This document shows, piece by piece, positions 1 through 9,711 of a DNA stretch of 64,000 nt. The notes under the pieces are model-generated. The model was not told where the DNA came from, ran no database searches, and was given only the letters and a program-made list of their open reading frames with translations. Source of the DNA: Calothrix membranacea FACHB-236 (GTDB lineage Bacteria > Cyanobacteriota > Cyanobacteriia > Cyanobacteriales > Nostocaceae); NCBI RefSeq assembly GCF_014696315.1, contig NZ_JACJPX010000009.1, positions 92,503 to 156,502 on the forward strand. Direction: 5' to 3'. The first letter of the stretch is position 1, and each line of letters opens with the position of its first letter. The translations under genes were made by a program, and so were the position numbers.

Positions 1-1
1 G

Positions 2-532
2 GATGAAGCAGAATTGAAAGCGGTAGACATTCATCAAGGGATTGATAGTACTTTGCTGCTGTTGCAACATCGATTGCAAGCCACAGCCCATCGCCCAAAT
101 ATTCAGCTAATTAAAGAGTATGGAGAATTACCACTAATTGAATGTGATGCTGCCTCTCTTAATCAAGTATTTATAAGTCTTTTGACTAATGCTATTGATG
201 CATTAGAAGAATCTAATCAGGGGCGTTCATTCCCAGATATTTCAGATAACCTCAATGTCATCTGGATTCAGACTCTTCAAATGGATACAAATCAAGTGAT
301 GATTATGATTTCTGACAATGGCATAGGCATTCCCCAAGAGATTTTCTCTAAAATATTTGACCCTTTTTTCACCACCAAACCTATTGGTAAAGGTACTGGT
401 TTGGGCTTATTTATGAGCTATCAAATTGTCACCCAGAAGCATGGCGGTAATCTTTGGTGTGACTCCATCCCAGGGAAAGGTACGAAGTTTGTAATTGAAA
501 TTCCTGTCAAAGCAAGTAGTAGGAATTGGTAA
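2..532 (+). CDS. Sensor histidine kinase, C-terminal part (truncated by window edge)
   Basis: The reading frame is open to the left edge (codons D-E-A-E precede the first possible start, a TTG at 14), so this is the 3' end of a longer gene. It holds the end of a dimerisation helix and a complete HATPase_c domain: N-box around SLLTNAIDAL, G1 box DNGIGIP, F-box FDPFFTTKP and G2 box GKGTGLGL. It would autophosphorylate a histidine lying upstream of the window. The last residues (SSRNW) are encoded by the start of a heptameric AATTGGT repeat, suggesting the repeat has touched the end of the gene. It converges on the CheW-REC gene; whether they work together cannot be told. Confidence 0.9.
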   Translation, partial: DEAELKAVDIHQGIDSTLLLLQHRLQATAHRPNIQLIKEYGELPLIECDAASLNQVFISLLTNAIDALEESNQGRSFPDISDNLNVIWIQTLQMDTNQVMIMISDNGIGIPQEIFSKIFDPFFTTKPIGKGTGLGLFMSYQIVTQKHGGNLWCDSIPGKGTKFVIEIPVKASSRNW

Positions 533-558
533 TTGGTAATTGGTAATTGGTAATTTAA
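519..558. repeat. AATTGGT heptamer tandem repeat
   Basis: Four to five copies of the 7-mer AATTGGT run through the stop codon of the kinase gene and into the 37-bp gap before the convergent gene. It is of the STRR type known from heterocystous cyanobacteria. Confidence 0.8.
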
Positions 559-2219
559 TTAACGCTCATCCTTAGTGCGGTTAAAAAATCTTCCTCAACA
601 TAAGGTTTCGTAAAGTAAGTAGTCGCTCCTAATTGCATAGCCAACTGACGATGCTGATTAGTGCTGCATGAACTGAGCATGATTACTGGTATTTTGGCTA
701 ATTGGGAGTCTTTGAGACGATAGCTAAGAAACTCAAAGCCATTGAGATTTGGCATTTCAATATCACAAATCACCATTTGCACATGGGGGTTTTGCTGCAA
801 CTGGGCGATCGCTTCTTGCCCATCTTCTGCTTGCAAAACTTTATAACCTTCTTTTTGCAAGGTCAAAGATACTATATGGCGCACACTATGAGAATCATCT
901 ACTACTAGAATAGTCGGTTCTTTGTGAATAATTGCTGTGTCTGCTGAATTTAATAATTTAGTAGTAGAGTAAACCTTTTGACTATGATTAATTGTCTGCT
1001 GCAACAACGCTGCTACATCAATTACTGGCAGTAAATTGTCTTTCCAAATCGTACAACCATAAACGCAACTGGAAAATTCTTGGTCTGTTGGTAAAGGATT
1101 GATTACTAACTCTGGTTCTGCAATTAGGTATTGAATTTCGGGTTCTAAAGCCAGAATTTGCTGCCCTAAATTTAGTACTAATATTGGTTCTGGCTGACGA
1201 TTTCCTAAGGATTTAGAACTACCGTAGCTTAGTAGTTCTGACAGTTGATAGCTAGGAATAATTTGTTCACGCCAGTGCAAAAACCGCTGTTGTTGAGAAT
1301 ATATAATTTGGTCAGCTTCAGCAACTAAAAGTTCTTCAACGCTGTCGGAGTTCACTGTAAAAACATTACCACCCGCTACCCAAACAAATAAGTTAGAAGT
1401 TTTTATTGTGTGTGTTAATGCTGGGTTTTGCCTGTTTTGGATTACAACTGCACTCGAATTAGATGTTCCCTGAGCCGTTTGGGGAGCATTTTTGTTCAAT
1501 ATAGATTCATAAGCTGCACGCCAACCAGCTAAAGCCACCTTGCCTATAGTTTCAGATGCTTGCGGGGTTGTTTGTAGAGTCATGAGCGCAATTTGGGCGA
1601 TCGCAATGAACTCAGAGATATTGTAGAATTCGCCAAAGCCCAAAAATAAATTTGCCTGTTTTATCAGTTGCTCTGGTAATTTATTAGCGTCCGATTCCGC
1701 CAAAATTTTTTCTAGGTTTTTTAAAGCCTGAGCAATTTCTGTCGTCGGCATCAACTGAGGTACACTTGCCTCTAGATAGGAGGTTTCTAGAGCATCAGGT
1801 ACTATTTCTAGCTTATGGCTGATTCTAGATTCTAAATAAGCAAAAATTGGTTCAGCTTTGGCTAAAATGCTAGCTACATCATCAAATTTCCCTTGAATTT
1901 GGGTTATTAGCAGCAAACGCAAGCAATCATTAGCCTGTAACAGCAAAGTTGTTAACTGAGAGTCAATTGCTGCATTTCCTAGTGAGAGAAATCGAAAAAT
2001 CTTCTCCAAACGATGAGCTAGGTTATGTATCTCAGTGAAATTAACTTGGGCTGCTGTAGTTTTAATCAACTGAGCAGCTCGCACTAGATTACGTATCTTG
2101 GGAGCGCTATAGTTATCTGAAAGCTCTAGCAATCCGTCGTTAATTAGCTGTAGAAGTCCTGATGCTTCTTGAACAAAATTTTGGACAAGGTTATTTTGTA
2201 TACCAAACTCAAGAACCAT
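555..2219 (-). CDS. CheW-REC chemotaxis-type regulator with degenerate Hpt domain
   Basis: The protein has 554 residues. Residues about 10-110 are helical and resemble an Hpt domain (RAAQLIKTTAAQVNF...LAHRLEKIF), but the phosphorylatable histidine position reads Q50. Residues about 270-425 look like a CheW coupling domain, and 437-554 form a receiver domain with DDS at its start, phosphoacceptor D486 in VICDIEMPN, and K at TKP near 538. There is no HATPase, so this is like a CheA missing its dimerisation and kinase parts. It lies about 230 bp downstream of, and in the same direction as, the PixJ-like receptor gene, so it probably couples that receptor to a kinase encoded elsewhere in a phototaxis or type IV pilus pathway. 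The domain reading of the middle region is moderately sure; the REC domain is certain. Confidence 0.8.
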   Translation of the reverse strand: MVLEFGIQNNLVQNFVQEASGLLQLINDGLLELSDNYSAPKIRNLVRAAQLIKTTAAQVNFTEIHNLAHRLEKIFRFLSLGNAAIDSQLTTLLLQANDCLRLLLITQIQGKFDDVASILAKAEPIFAYLESRISHKLEIVPDALETSYLEASVPQLMPTTEIAQALKNLEKILAESDANKLPEQLIKQANLFLGFGEFYNISEFIAIAQIALMTLQTTPQASETIGKVALAGWRAAYESILNKNAPQTAQGTSNSSAVVIQNRQNPALTHTIKTSNLFVWVAGGNVFTVNSDSVEELLVAEADQIIYSQQQRFLHWREQIIPSYQLSELLSYGSSKSLGNRQPEPILVLNLGQQILALEPEIQYLIAEPELVINPLPTDQEFSSCVYGCTIWKDNLLPVIDVAALLQQTINHSQKVYSTTKLLNSADTAIIHKEPTILVVDDSHSVRHIVSLTLQKEGYKVLQAEDGQEAIAQLQQNPHVQMVICDIEMPNLNGFEFLSYRLKDSQLAKIPVIMLSSCSTNQHRQLAMQLGATTYFTKPYVEEDFLTALRMSVN

Positions 2220-2447
2220 AGCTATAATGCTGTGTTTAAGTAAGATTTTGTAAGTAATTCATACTATTTATTACGTAGATGCACTGGTTAAAATTGGTCG
2301 GTCTGCTTTGTATATCTAGCCCTCCCTTTCTCAGTCAGGGCTAATTAAGCATGATTTCTGCGTAATTTTGGCAATTTCAGAGATTGCTAAAAGCGATCGC
2401 CATTCCTAGTGCCAAAATGTAAAACTGTATAGTTAATTACTCACCTC

Positions 2448-5429
2448 CTACATTTCCTGTGCAAATAGCGTTAGCTGGGCTAAAGAATCAGCCAAGGCTA
2501 TGGCTTGCTCAGAAGTTTGATTGGCAATACTAGCTACTTCTAAAATAGATTGATTTACAGAGGTAGAAGTTTCAATTTGGACAGCAGCAGCTTGGGAAAT
2601 TTCTGCCACCAATGTTTGCATTTCGATACTCAGTGCGATCGCCTGCTGGAATTTCTGTTGAGTGTGCGCTACCAAGTCACTGCTACTTTTTGCTTGTTCT
2701 GCGCTGGATTGCATAGCCGCGATCGCTTGATCACTTTCTGCGTGAATGTCCGCAACCAATGGTTGAACTTCTGTAATCTCTAATTCTAACTGTTGTACTA
2801 GGGAAAGTGCTTTTTGGGCGATCGCGGCAAATTTTTGACCTGCTTCTCCACTCCGCGATGCTTCTAGTGCTGTATGCATAGCTTGCAGCTTAATCTGAGA
2901 GATAACATTGCTAATGAGATTTATTTTCTCAGACAGATGTTGTGAAGGTTCCTCAAGACGGTTAAGTCTTTGGGCCGCTTGGACAACGGTTTCTTGAATA
3001 GCATAGATGCTCTCTAAAATTTGGCTCATGGACTGATTTTCGTCCTGTACCGTCTGGCTGATCTGCTGTTCTTGAAATTCTAGCTGTTGGGCAGAATTGA
3101 CCATTCTCTGAGTCAAATCACCCAACAATTGAGTTTGATTGTAGATAAATTCAATAGATTGCAATTGCGTCAGTGCCACATTTGTAGACAAAGTTTGCAC
3201 AACTGCGTTCCCATTTCTCAGCAGTTCGGAAACCTGTAGCTTGAGTTCTTCTTGTTTTTGAGACTGCTCAACAGATATCACGGTGGCAGCTTGGTATGCT
3301 TGATCTACTTGATTCAAGAGTCTGGCGTGTTCGAGCGCAAATCCGACTTGCATGGCGACTTGAGCGAACAAATCAATTTCAGTTTGTTGCCAATCACGAG
3401 GGGCTGAGCATTCATGAGCAATTAATAAGCCAAATAACTGACCATCTTTGAGAATTGGTGCAACTAAATTGGCTTTGACGGCAAAAGGTTCGAGTTGGCT
3501 AAGGTGACACTCGGTTAAACTCGCTTCATAAACATTGCTGATAGCTTGAACTCGACCAGCTAGGTACTTTTCTATATAGCCTTCTGCAAAACACGGGTCT
3601 CTGATAATCGCCCACAAGGCTTTGGGAAAGCCGGGAAGTACTGATTCGGCAATCACAGTGCCATACCAATCGGGATCAAAACCATAAACTATGACTCTAT
3701 CGGCACTGATCGCTTTACGGACTTCTTCTACAGTAGTTTTGAGAACATCCTCTTCATTAAAGGATTCTTGAATGCGGCGAGTAATATCTACTAACAACTG
3801 AGTCCTAACAGCTTCAGCATCAATTCGCTGGAGTAGCCGCGCATGGTCAAGAGCAAATCCAACTTGCATGGCAATTTGAGTGAACAAATCAATCTCAAAT
3901 TTTCGCCAATCACGGGGAGCAGAACATTGATGGGCAATTAATAAGCCAAATAGCTGGTCATCTTTGAGAATCGGTGCAACTAAATTGGCTTTGACACCAA
4001 AGGGTTCAAGTTGGCCAATATGACATTCCCGCAAACCAGCTTCATAAATATTGCTGATAGCTTGGACTCGACCAGTTCGGTACTTTTCTATATAGCCTTC
4101 TGCAAAGCAAGGGTCTTTGATTTTGGCTCGCAAGGTTTTAGCAAAACCCGGAAGTACTGATTCTGCAATCACAGTGCCATACCACTCCGGATCAAAGCCA
4201 TAAACTATGACTCTATCAGCGCTCAGTGACTTGCGGACTTCTTCAACTGTGGTTTTGAGGACATCCTCTTCATTGAGGGATTCCCGAATGCGGCGGGTAA
4301 TATCTACAAATAGCTGAGTTTGATCGGCTTTCGTTTCTACCTGTTCCAGCAGGTGAGTGTAGTTGAGCACAAACCCTAATTGTGTAGCGATCTGAGCAAA
4401 CAAATCAATTTCCGACTGCTGCCAAAAGCGGGGTTTGGTACACTCATGGGCAATTAATAAGCCAAATAGCTGATTTTTCTGAAAAATTGGTGCTACCAAA
4501 TTGGCTTTGACTGCAAATCGCTCTAGGAAGCTAAGCTGAGAATCGCTGAGATCGACTTGATAGATGTCATCAATAGCAACGATATGACCATTTTGGTATT
4601 CTTCTATGTCCTCTCCCCCTACGGAGGGGACTGAGACTGTAGTCCGCAAAGTTTTCGGCAAACCGAATCCCACTGATTCGGCAACAAAGGTTCCTTCTCT
4701 ATGGGGATTGAAGCGAAAGATAGTGACGCGATCGCTGTTTAAGGCTGTGCGTACTTCCTCGACTGTGGTTTTGAGAACATCTTCTTCGTTGAGACATTCC
4801 TGAATGCGCCGGGTAATCTTCATTAAAACTTGGACGCGTTCAGTTTCTTGTTCTTGTTTCCATAGCAAATCTGGAAGCTGTTTTTTGATTAAGCTGATGT
4901 TTTTTTCTAAAACTACCAGTTCATCTTTGGAAGCGATCGCACCCCTAATTCCAGCTTGGTCTGGCAGTAGCCTCCGCACAATATTATTAGAGAGCGCGGC
5001 AGTATTGAGGAGTGGACGCAAGGCGCGATTAGTCAACAGGACTGAGATCGCACCCACCAACAAAGTTGTTACCCCTGTTCCCATTAACAATAGCGATAAC
5101 TGGTTTTGTAGCGCCAGCTTAGTTGCTGCTAACTGTTTAATCCCTAATGGTTTCGTATAAGAAATCTGCTCGGTAATTTGTTGGTTGCCAAGGTAATAGG
5201 TTGCAGACCCAACTGCTAGCACTGGAAGCATACTAATAGCACAAGACCAAACTGTTGCCTTGGCTTTCAAACTCCAATCTTTCTGTCCCAAACGCTGAGA
5301 ACTAGGAATTTGAATTATTGTTGGCCGCTTTGCACTATCTAAATTCGATTCCGCTACATTTTGTTGATTACCATCTAACTGATGATTTTTTTTATTACCT
5401 ACTTGTTTTTTTGGAGAGAAATTAGACAT
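2448..5429 (-). CDS. PixJ-like methyl-accepting phototaxis receptor with two DXCF cyanobacteriochrome GAF domains
   Basis: The protein has 993 residues: TM1 about 58-80, a short periplasmic loop, TM2 about 112-133, HAMP-like segment 134-188, GAF1 about 200-360, GAF2 about 372-532, GAF3 about 545-703, and a C-terminal chemoreceptor signalling domain with its tip near 846-866 (MHTALEASRSGEAGQKF). GAF2 and GAF3 both carry DPCF (C441, C613) and the bilin-binding Cys-His pair (ECHIGQL at 469-470; ECHLSQL at 641-642). These are the two cysteines of DXCF-class cyanobacteriochromes such as PixJ. GAF1 has neither cysteine and is likely structural. Family knowledge says such receptors sense blue/green light and steer type IV pili; the actual light response is inferred. 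The signalling tip departs from the usual chemoreceptor consensus. GAF2 and GAF3 are close duplicates. Confidence 0.88.
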   Translation of the reverse strand: MSNFSPKKQVGNKKNHQLDGNQQNVAESNLDSAKRPTIIQIPSSQRLGQKDWSLKAKATVWSCAISMLPVLAVGSATYYLGNQQITEQISYTKPLGIKQLAATKLALQNQLSLLLMGTGVTTLLVGAISVLLTNRALRPLLNTAALSNNIVRRLLPDQAGIRGAIASKDELVVLEKNISLIKKQLPDLLWKQEQETERVQVLMKITRRIQECLNEEDVLKTTVEEVRTALNSDRVTIFRFNPHREGTFVAESVGFGLPKTLRTTVSVPSVGGEDIEEYQNGHIVAIDDIYQVDLSDSQLSFLERFAVKANLVAPIFQKNQLFGLLIAHECTKPRFWQQSEIDLFAQIATQLGFVLNYTHLLEQVETKADQTQLFVDITRRIRESLNEEDVLKTTVEEVRKSLSADRVIVYGFDPEWYGTVIAESVLPGFAKTLRAKIKDPCFAEGYIEKYRTGRVQAISNIYEAGLRECHIGQLEPFGVKANLVAPILKDDQLFGLLIAHQCSAPRDWRKFEIDLFTQIAMQVGFALDHARLLQRIDAEAVRTQLLVDITRRIQESFNEEDVLKTTVEEVRKAISADRVIVYGFDPDWYGTVIAESVLPGFPKALWAIIRDPCFAEGYIEKYLAGRVQAISNVYEASLTECHLSQLEPFAVKANLVAPILKDGQLFGLLIAHECSAPRDWQQTEIDLFAQVAMQVGFALEHARLLNQVDQAYQAATVISVEQSQKQEELKLQVSELLRNGNAVVQTLSTNVALTQLQSIEFIYNQTQLLGDLTQRMVNSAQQLEFQEQQISQTVQDENQSMSQILESIYAIQETVVQAAQRLNRLEEPSQHLSEKINLISNVISQIKLQAMHTALEASRSGEAGQKFAAIAQKALSLVQQLELEITEVQPLVADIHAESDQAIAAMQSSAEQAKSSSDLVAHTQQKFQQAIALSIEMQTLVAEISQAAAVQIETSTSVNQSILEVASIANQTSEQAIALADSLAQLTLFAQEM

Positions 5430-6407
5430 AAATACAATCAGATTGTGCCGCTAACTTTGTACAACAAAAACATCTGTAGCCAGATTCATTTGATCAACTT
5501 AGTCGGTAGGGTAATGCACTTGTTGAGATTGCCGCTTAGTCAAAGATGGGTCAAAAAAGAGCAACTTTTCCCTGATATATGTATGTCATGAGGCTTTTAT
5601 CCAGGAGTATAGCTACCATAAATAAGAGCAAATTTGAATTTCTAGTTAGATGTCAAATAGCTCTATAACTCTTAAGTGGCTTAATTTTTACTTTCTGGAA
5701 TTTCTGCCTCTTCTAGACAGTTTGATGCACCAATTTATACTTTTTAGTATTGACTATATTAGTGTTTAATTTACCAGAAGTAGATTAAAAAAAAACTTTA
5801 ATTATTTAGCATGCAGCAAGTAGCATGGCATATATATATAATCAAGATTGTTCATCTACTCAAGGATATATATTTGTCTATATCTAAATGATGATAAATA
5901 TAACGCTAATCTCAGTTTAACCTAAAATTAACTTGTTGTACTTAGTATAAAACAAGACTTAATTGTTAATATTATTCTGGTGTCTGTTAAAGCAAGAGTA
6001 CAGCACCATATTTACTGATGCATAAAGCTATTGAGCGCGCTTATAAACGCTCAATTTTTTCGATAGCACAAGATACTAAGGACAGATGTCCTATGGCGAT
6101 TTTTCTCTGTCTTAAGAACTTGCAGAAATTAAATTATTCAGTTTTCAGAGTGAAAGCGATAATCTTATGCTTCCCCCTCTCCTTAAACAGCGATATGGTA
6201 CTCATATTTGATTTTTGAAGTTCACGTAGGAGAGCCAGTGCGTTGCGGAGCCAGTCGCGTGGGCGGGTTTCCCGACTTGAGCGAACTGGCGTGAGGTTTC
6301 CTCCGTTGTAGCAACTGGCGTTGCGTTAGCGATAGCGTAACGCATCAGCTGAAATTTTTTCAGAAATCAAATCAGATTCCTATAGGATATTTTTATTTGC
6401 AAGCCTT
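5430..6407. other. Intergenic region, AT-rich, with a dispersed repeat near its right end
   Basis: This spacer contains the upstream region of the receptor gene (right of 5429) and is AT-rich. A possible 66-codon ORF at 6018-6218 has no ribosome binding site or recognisable motif. From about 6225 to 6345 the composition changes to a GC-richer dispersed repeat containing a short palindrome. I see no convincing gene. Confidence 0.6.
6225..6345. repeat. Dispersed GC-rich repeat with TGCGTTA...TAACGCA hairpin
   Basis: This is a GC-rich block of short imperfect repeats (GGAGCCAGT, GAACTGGCG, GCAACTGGCG) ending in TGCGTTA-9 nt-TAACGCA (6322-6344). The same palindrome recurs with longer arms at 45463-45497. 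It is typical of noncoding dispersed repeats in Nostocales. Confidence 0.6.
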
Positions 6408-7886
6408 TTATTGCACCAGTACAAAATTGTAACCAGTGCTAGAAGCACAAGGCTTACCTGGTTCACATGGCTCTATTTTGGCTAAAAATACTCCACCTTG
6501 GCGCTGACCTGATGCTGAAAACTGAATTTTACCTGTTGCTCCCATTGCGGAAAAATTGGGATTTGACAGTACTTTTTGTAAGCCTTGGCGAGTGCTATTT
6601 TCTTTTAAACCAGCAATAATTACTTGCAATGCATCATAAGCTGTAGCAGTTCGCGGACTGACATCTCCACCCCAAAGTTTCAAAGCTTTATCAGCAAAAG
6701 AATTACCTTGACCCATATTCCGATTAGCATCACGATGCCAAGGTATAGGTACTACCATTCCTTTGATATCTCCTTGCCCAAACTTTAAAATTCTTTCACT
6801 GTAGAGCTGTTGAGAACCAAAAAGTGTCAGCCTACCTCGATTTGCTTTTGCCACATCTACTGCTGAGTTGAGGCTACTTGTACGAGGAATTAATAGTAAA
6901 GCTTCTGCACCATCACTGATAGCTTTTGGAATTAAATCAGTAGCTCTAAAATTCGCAGCCCCTAAATCGCAATCTGTAGCAGTAACTTTCCCACCTGCTT
7001 TATTAATAAAATTAGTATATTCTTTGACAATATCCTGATTTAATCTTTCCTGATTTGTTCTTTCTTGATTAGATGTGTCCTGACTGGTTCTAAATGATGT
7101 ATCGCGGCAAATAGCTATACTCGTGCGGTTTTCTTTCTTGACAATATATTCAGCTAGAGCTTGATTAAAAATTTCTCGGTTGGGGCTGATATTGAATACA
7201 TATCGAGTATCTGCATAAGCCTGTGCCTGATTTTGCCCCATTTGATTTCTGGAACTTCCCGGAGAAACTCTCACCAAACCATTCTTTTTATAAAGGTCTT
7301 CGTTTCGACCAAAACCTACTACTGCGACAAGATTAGAGTCTTTTACTAATTCAGCATCTATCTTCTCAAGCTCGTCAAAGTTATTCAAACGGGAAATTTG
7401 CAGTTGCAATGGTACACCATTAATACCTCCACTGCTATTGATTTCATCTTGTGCTTGCGCTACACCCCGTAAAGTTTCTTTCGCCTCATTTAAGCTATTA
7501 CCAATGGGAGCAATTACAGCAACTTTCAATGCTTTTGAGTTACCAATTTTGGCATTATTCAAATAAATTAATGTCTCTGGATCGTTCCGCATAGTTTGCA
7601 GAGAGGCTTGGAATTTGATGACAGCATTGCCAAAATCTCCAGCTTTTATCGCATTGATCCCAGCTTCTTTATCATCTGTTTTATCTGCGGTTACCAAAAG
7701 TTTTTCACCCAAACTCATCCATTCTGGTGTAGGTGGGCGTGAAGTGCCAATTGGAGTTACCATTGAATTTGGTGTAGATTGGATCTCCGGTGAAAACTTG
7801 CTGACTAAGCCTAAAATAATAGCTACTAGCACTCCAGCAATTCCCAGAGATAACAGCAAACGAATATTTTCTTGTTTAGTTGTCAT
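6408..7886 (-). CDS. LivJ-type periplasmic ligand-binding protein, membrane-anchored
   Basis: The protein has 492 residues. One hydrophobic segment (about 9-30) anchors or exports the protein. A short helical stretch (about 60-112, AGDFGNAVIKFQASLQ) looks like a single TPR-type repeat. From about 118 to the end it follows the Peripla_BP_6 fold of branched-chain amino acid/amide receptors (KVAVIAPIG, INSSGGINGVPLQ, the late AYDALQVIIAGL helix). No permease or ATPase genes are adjacent. Instead it lies 73 bp downstream of a membrane Ser/Thr kinase, so it may sense a ligand for that kinase rather than feed a transporter. That role is inference. Confidence 0.82.
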   Translation of the reverse strand: MTTKQENIRLLLSLGIAGVLVAIILGLVSKFSPEIQSTPNSMVTPIGTSRPPTPEWMSLGEKLLVTADKTDDKEAGINAIKAGDFGNAVIKFQASLQTMRNDPETLIYLNNAKIGNSKALKVAVIAPIGNSLNEAKETLRGVAQAQDEINSSGGINGVPLQLQISRLNNFDELEKIDAELVKDSNLVAVVGFGRNEDLYKKNGLVRVSPGSSRNQMGQNQAQAYADTRYVFNISPNREIFNQALAEYIVKKENRTSIAICRDTSFRTSQDTSNQERTNQERLNQDIVKEYTNFINKAGGKVTATDCDLGAANFRATDLIPKAISDGAEALLLIPRTSSLNSAVDVAKANRGRLTLFGSQQLYSERILKFGQGDIKGMVVPIPWHRDANRNMGQGNSFADKALKLWGGDVSPRTATAYDALQVIIAGLKENSTRQGLQKVLSNPNFSAMGATGKIQFSASGQRQGGVFLAKIEPCEPGKPCASSTGYNFVLVQ

Positions 7887-7959
7887 AAATAATTCCTCAA
7901 TTAATTAAGTTAAATTTATCTGAAAATTGCTTTTACAATAAGCCAATATTAAAAAATAA

Positions 7960-9330
7960 TCAGAAATATTTAGACATTAATTTATTCATCAACTGTGATG
8001 TACCCAACAAAATAAATGCCAACAGTCCAGCTAAAATTATTAATAAAAGCACAATTATCAAACCATTAATGCCTGACCGTAAAGGATTAGTAATTTGCCA
8101 CCGATGGAAGATAAAAACTATAAATACATTTGTTAACAGGGCAATTAAAAATAAATAACTTTTCTCAAATAAAGAGCGAGATTGACTAAAAATCAAAAAT
8201 CCTAAAATTATCAACCATAATCCCGAACTGATCAAAGTAGTTCCTAAAAAGCTCAGTAAGACAATAGCCAAAAAAGAACTGCCTGTACCTGCAATCACAG
8301 CCCCAGGCAATAATTCTTGCAAAGATAAGTAAGACACATTTTGGCTAGTTTGTTGTGGGATTGGCGGCTGTGATTGTAATAGCTCTGATGGTGAAAATAT
8401 GGTATGGGGTACCCTGGAATTTAAACTCAACTGAGCATTTAAATCTAATAATACTGCTTTAGCTGTTTGATAACGTTGCTCATGGTGTTCTTGCATTAAT
8501 CTGTCAAGAATTAACCCTAATTCCTGACTTATGGGTTGTGACAATTGACTACGCCAATTATTAGTCCAGCTAAAACCTTGTTTCATCCACAGTTGAGATG
8601 GCGTAACATTAGTCAGCAAATGAAAACAAGTGATTCCCAAACTATATAAATCGCTAGCTGGATAAGCAGTACCTAATTGAAGTTGTTCTATTGGTGCATA
8701 ACCCAAAGAACCAATAATTGTTCCTGGTGCTGTGTTGGCTACTTCCGTTTTTTGTTTGGATACACCAAAATCAATTAACACTAACTTCCCATCATATTGA
8801 CGGCGAATAATATTTTCGGCTTTAATGTCGCGGTGAATAACTTGTTGTTCATGTATGATTTCCAGCACTGGTAACAAGTCATTAAATACTTGACGAATTT
8901 TTGTTTCATCAAATACTCCCTGCTGTTTTAACTCCTGCAAGAGATTTTGCCCCTCAATAAACTCCTGCACTACATACAGGTAGTCATTTTCTTTAAAGTA
9001 AGCAAAAAGTGTAGGAATTTGGTCATGTTTTCCCAGTTCTTGTAAGCGTTTAGCTTCTCTCTCAAACAACTCAGTTGCTTTTTTTTGAGCATCGCTACCG
9101 CCACCACCGTAAAATTGACCCCTAACTAGCTGTTTAACAACACATTGCTCGTTGAGCTTGTCTATATCTTCTGCTAGATAAGTGCGCGCAAACCCTCCTC
9201 TGCCAATTGGTTGGATAATACGGTAACGATTTCTTAATAGACGCACTAATCCTGTGCCACAACTAAGACAAAAGTGTGAACCTTCAGGATTTTGAGGATT
9301 GGGGCAATCGGGGTTTAGGCAGCAGATCAT
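7960..9330 (-). CDS. Membrane serine/threonine protein kinase with N-terminal zinc ribbon
   Basis: The protein has 456 residues. Cysteines at 3, 4, 9, 21 and 24 form a short zinc-ribbon-like head. The Hanks-type kinase domain runs from about 34 to 300, with glycine loop GRGGFA, lysine K66, catalytic HRDIK (166-170) and DFG (187-189), all intact. After a linker come about four hydrophobic segments (about 337-450), so the kinase is held in the membrane by its C-terminus. The downstream gene encodes a ligand-binding protein in the same direction. Kinases of this layout are frequent in filamentous cyanobacteria; substrate unknown. Confidence 0.92.
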   Translation of the reverse strand: MICCLNPDCPNPQNPEGSHFCLSCGTGLVRLLRNRYRIIQPIGRGGFARTYLAEDIDKLNEQCVVKQLVRGQFYGGGGSDAQKKATELFEREAKRLQELGKHDQIPTLFAYFKENDYLYVVQEFIEGQNLLQELKQQGVFDETKIRQVFNDLLPVLEIIHEQQVIHRDIKAENIIRRQYDGKLVLIDFGVSKQKTEVANTAPGTIIGSLGYAPIEQLQLGTAYPASDLYSLGITCFHLLTNVTPSQLWMKQGFSWTNNWRSQLSQPISQELGLILDRLMQEHHEQRYQTAKAVLLDLNAQLSLNSRVPHTIFSPSELLQSQPPIPQQTSQNVSYLSLQELLPGAVIAGTGSSFLAIVLLSFLGTTLISSGLWLIILGFLIFSQSRSLFEKSYLFLIALLTNVFIVFIFHRWQITNPLRSGINGLIIVLLLIILAGLLAFILLGTSQLMNKLMSKYF

Positions 9331-9711
9331 ATAGCTATCGCTGTCATTTTATTAACAACTAAAATATATCTTAAATTCTCTTGTACCCTGGGACTGACCT
9401 CTTTTTTACTAATAATTCTTATAGTTCTGCTGCTTAAGGATTTCTATAGCAATCCAATTTGATTCTTGAAATCACTGGCGTAGAGAGGGAACAGGGAAAA
9501 GAAAACAGAGAATAGAGAATAAGGCATAAAGTGTAAATAATTTTGTTCACAAATTAAATAGGAGTCTTATCTGTGATTTTGGAATACACTCAGTTGAAAA
9601 TTTGCCCACCCTACACCTAAGCTTTAAGGGTGCGTAATTTATGCAAAAAATCAACCAGATTTTTATATATACAGACAAGAATACATCTATTGTTGTTGCA
9701 ACCAATCTCTT
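9331..9711. other. Intergenic region without recognisable gene
   Basis: AT-rich spacer between the kinase start and the ROK kinase stop. It shows no ORF with a plausible start and no clear terminator or repeat family. Confidence 0.5.

Noticed and set aside
6018..6218. 66-codon ORF in the 5.4-6.4 kb spacer
   Set aside because: No ribosome binding site, no motif, odd composition; probably chance.
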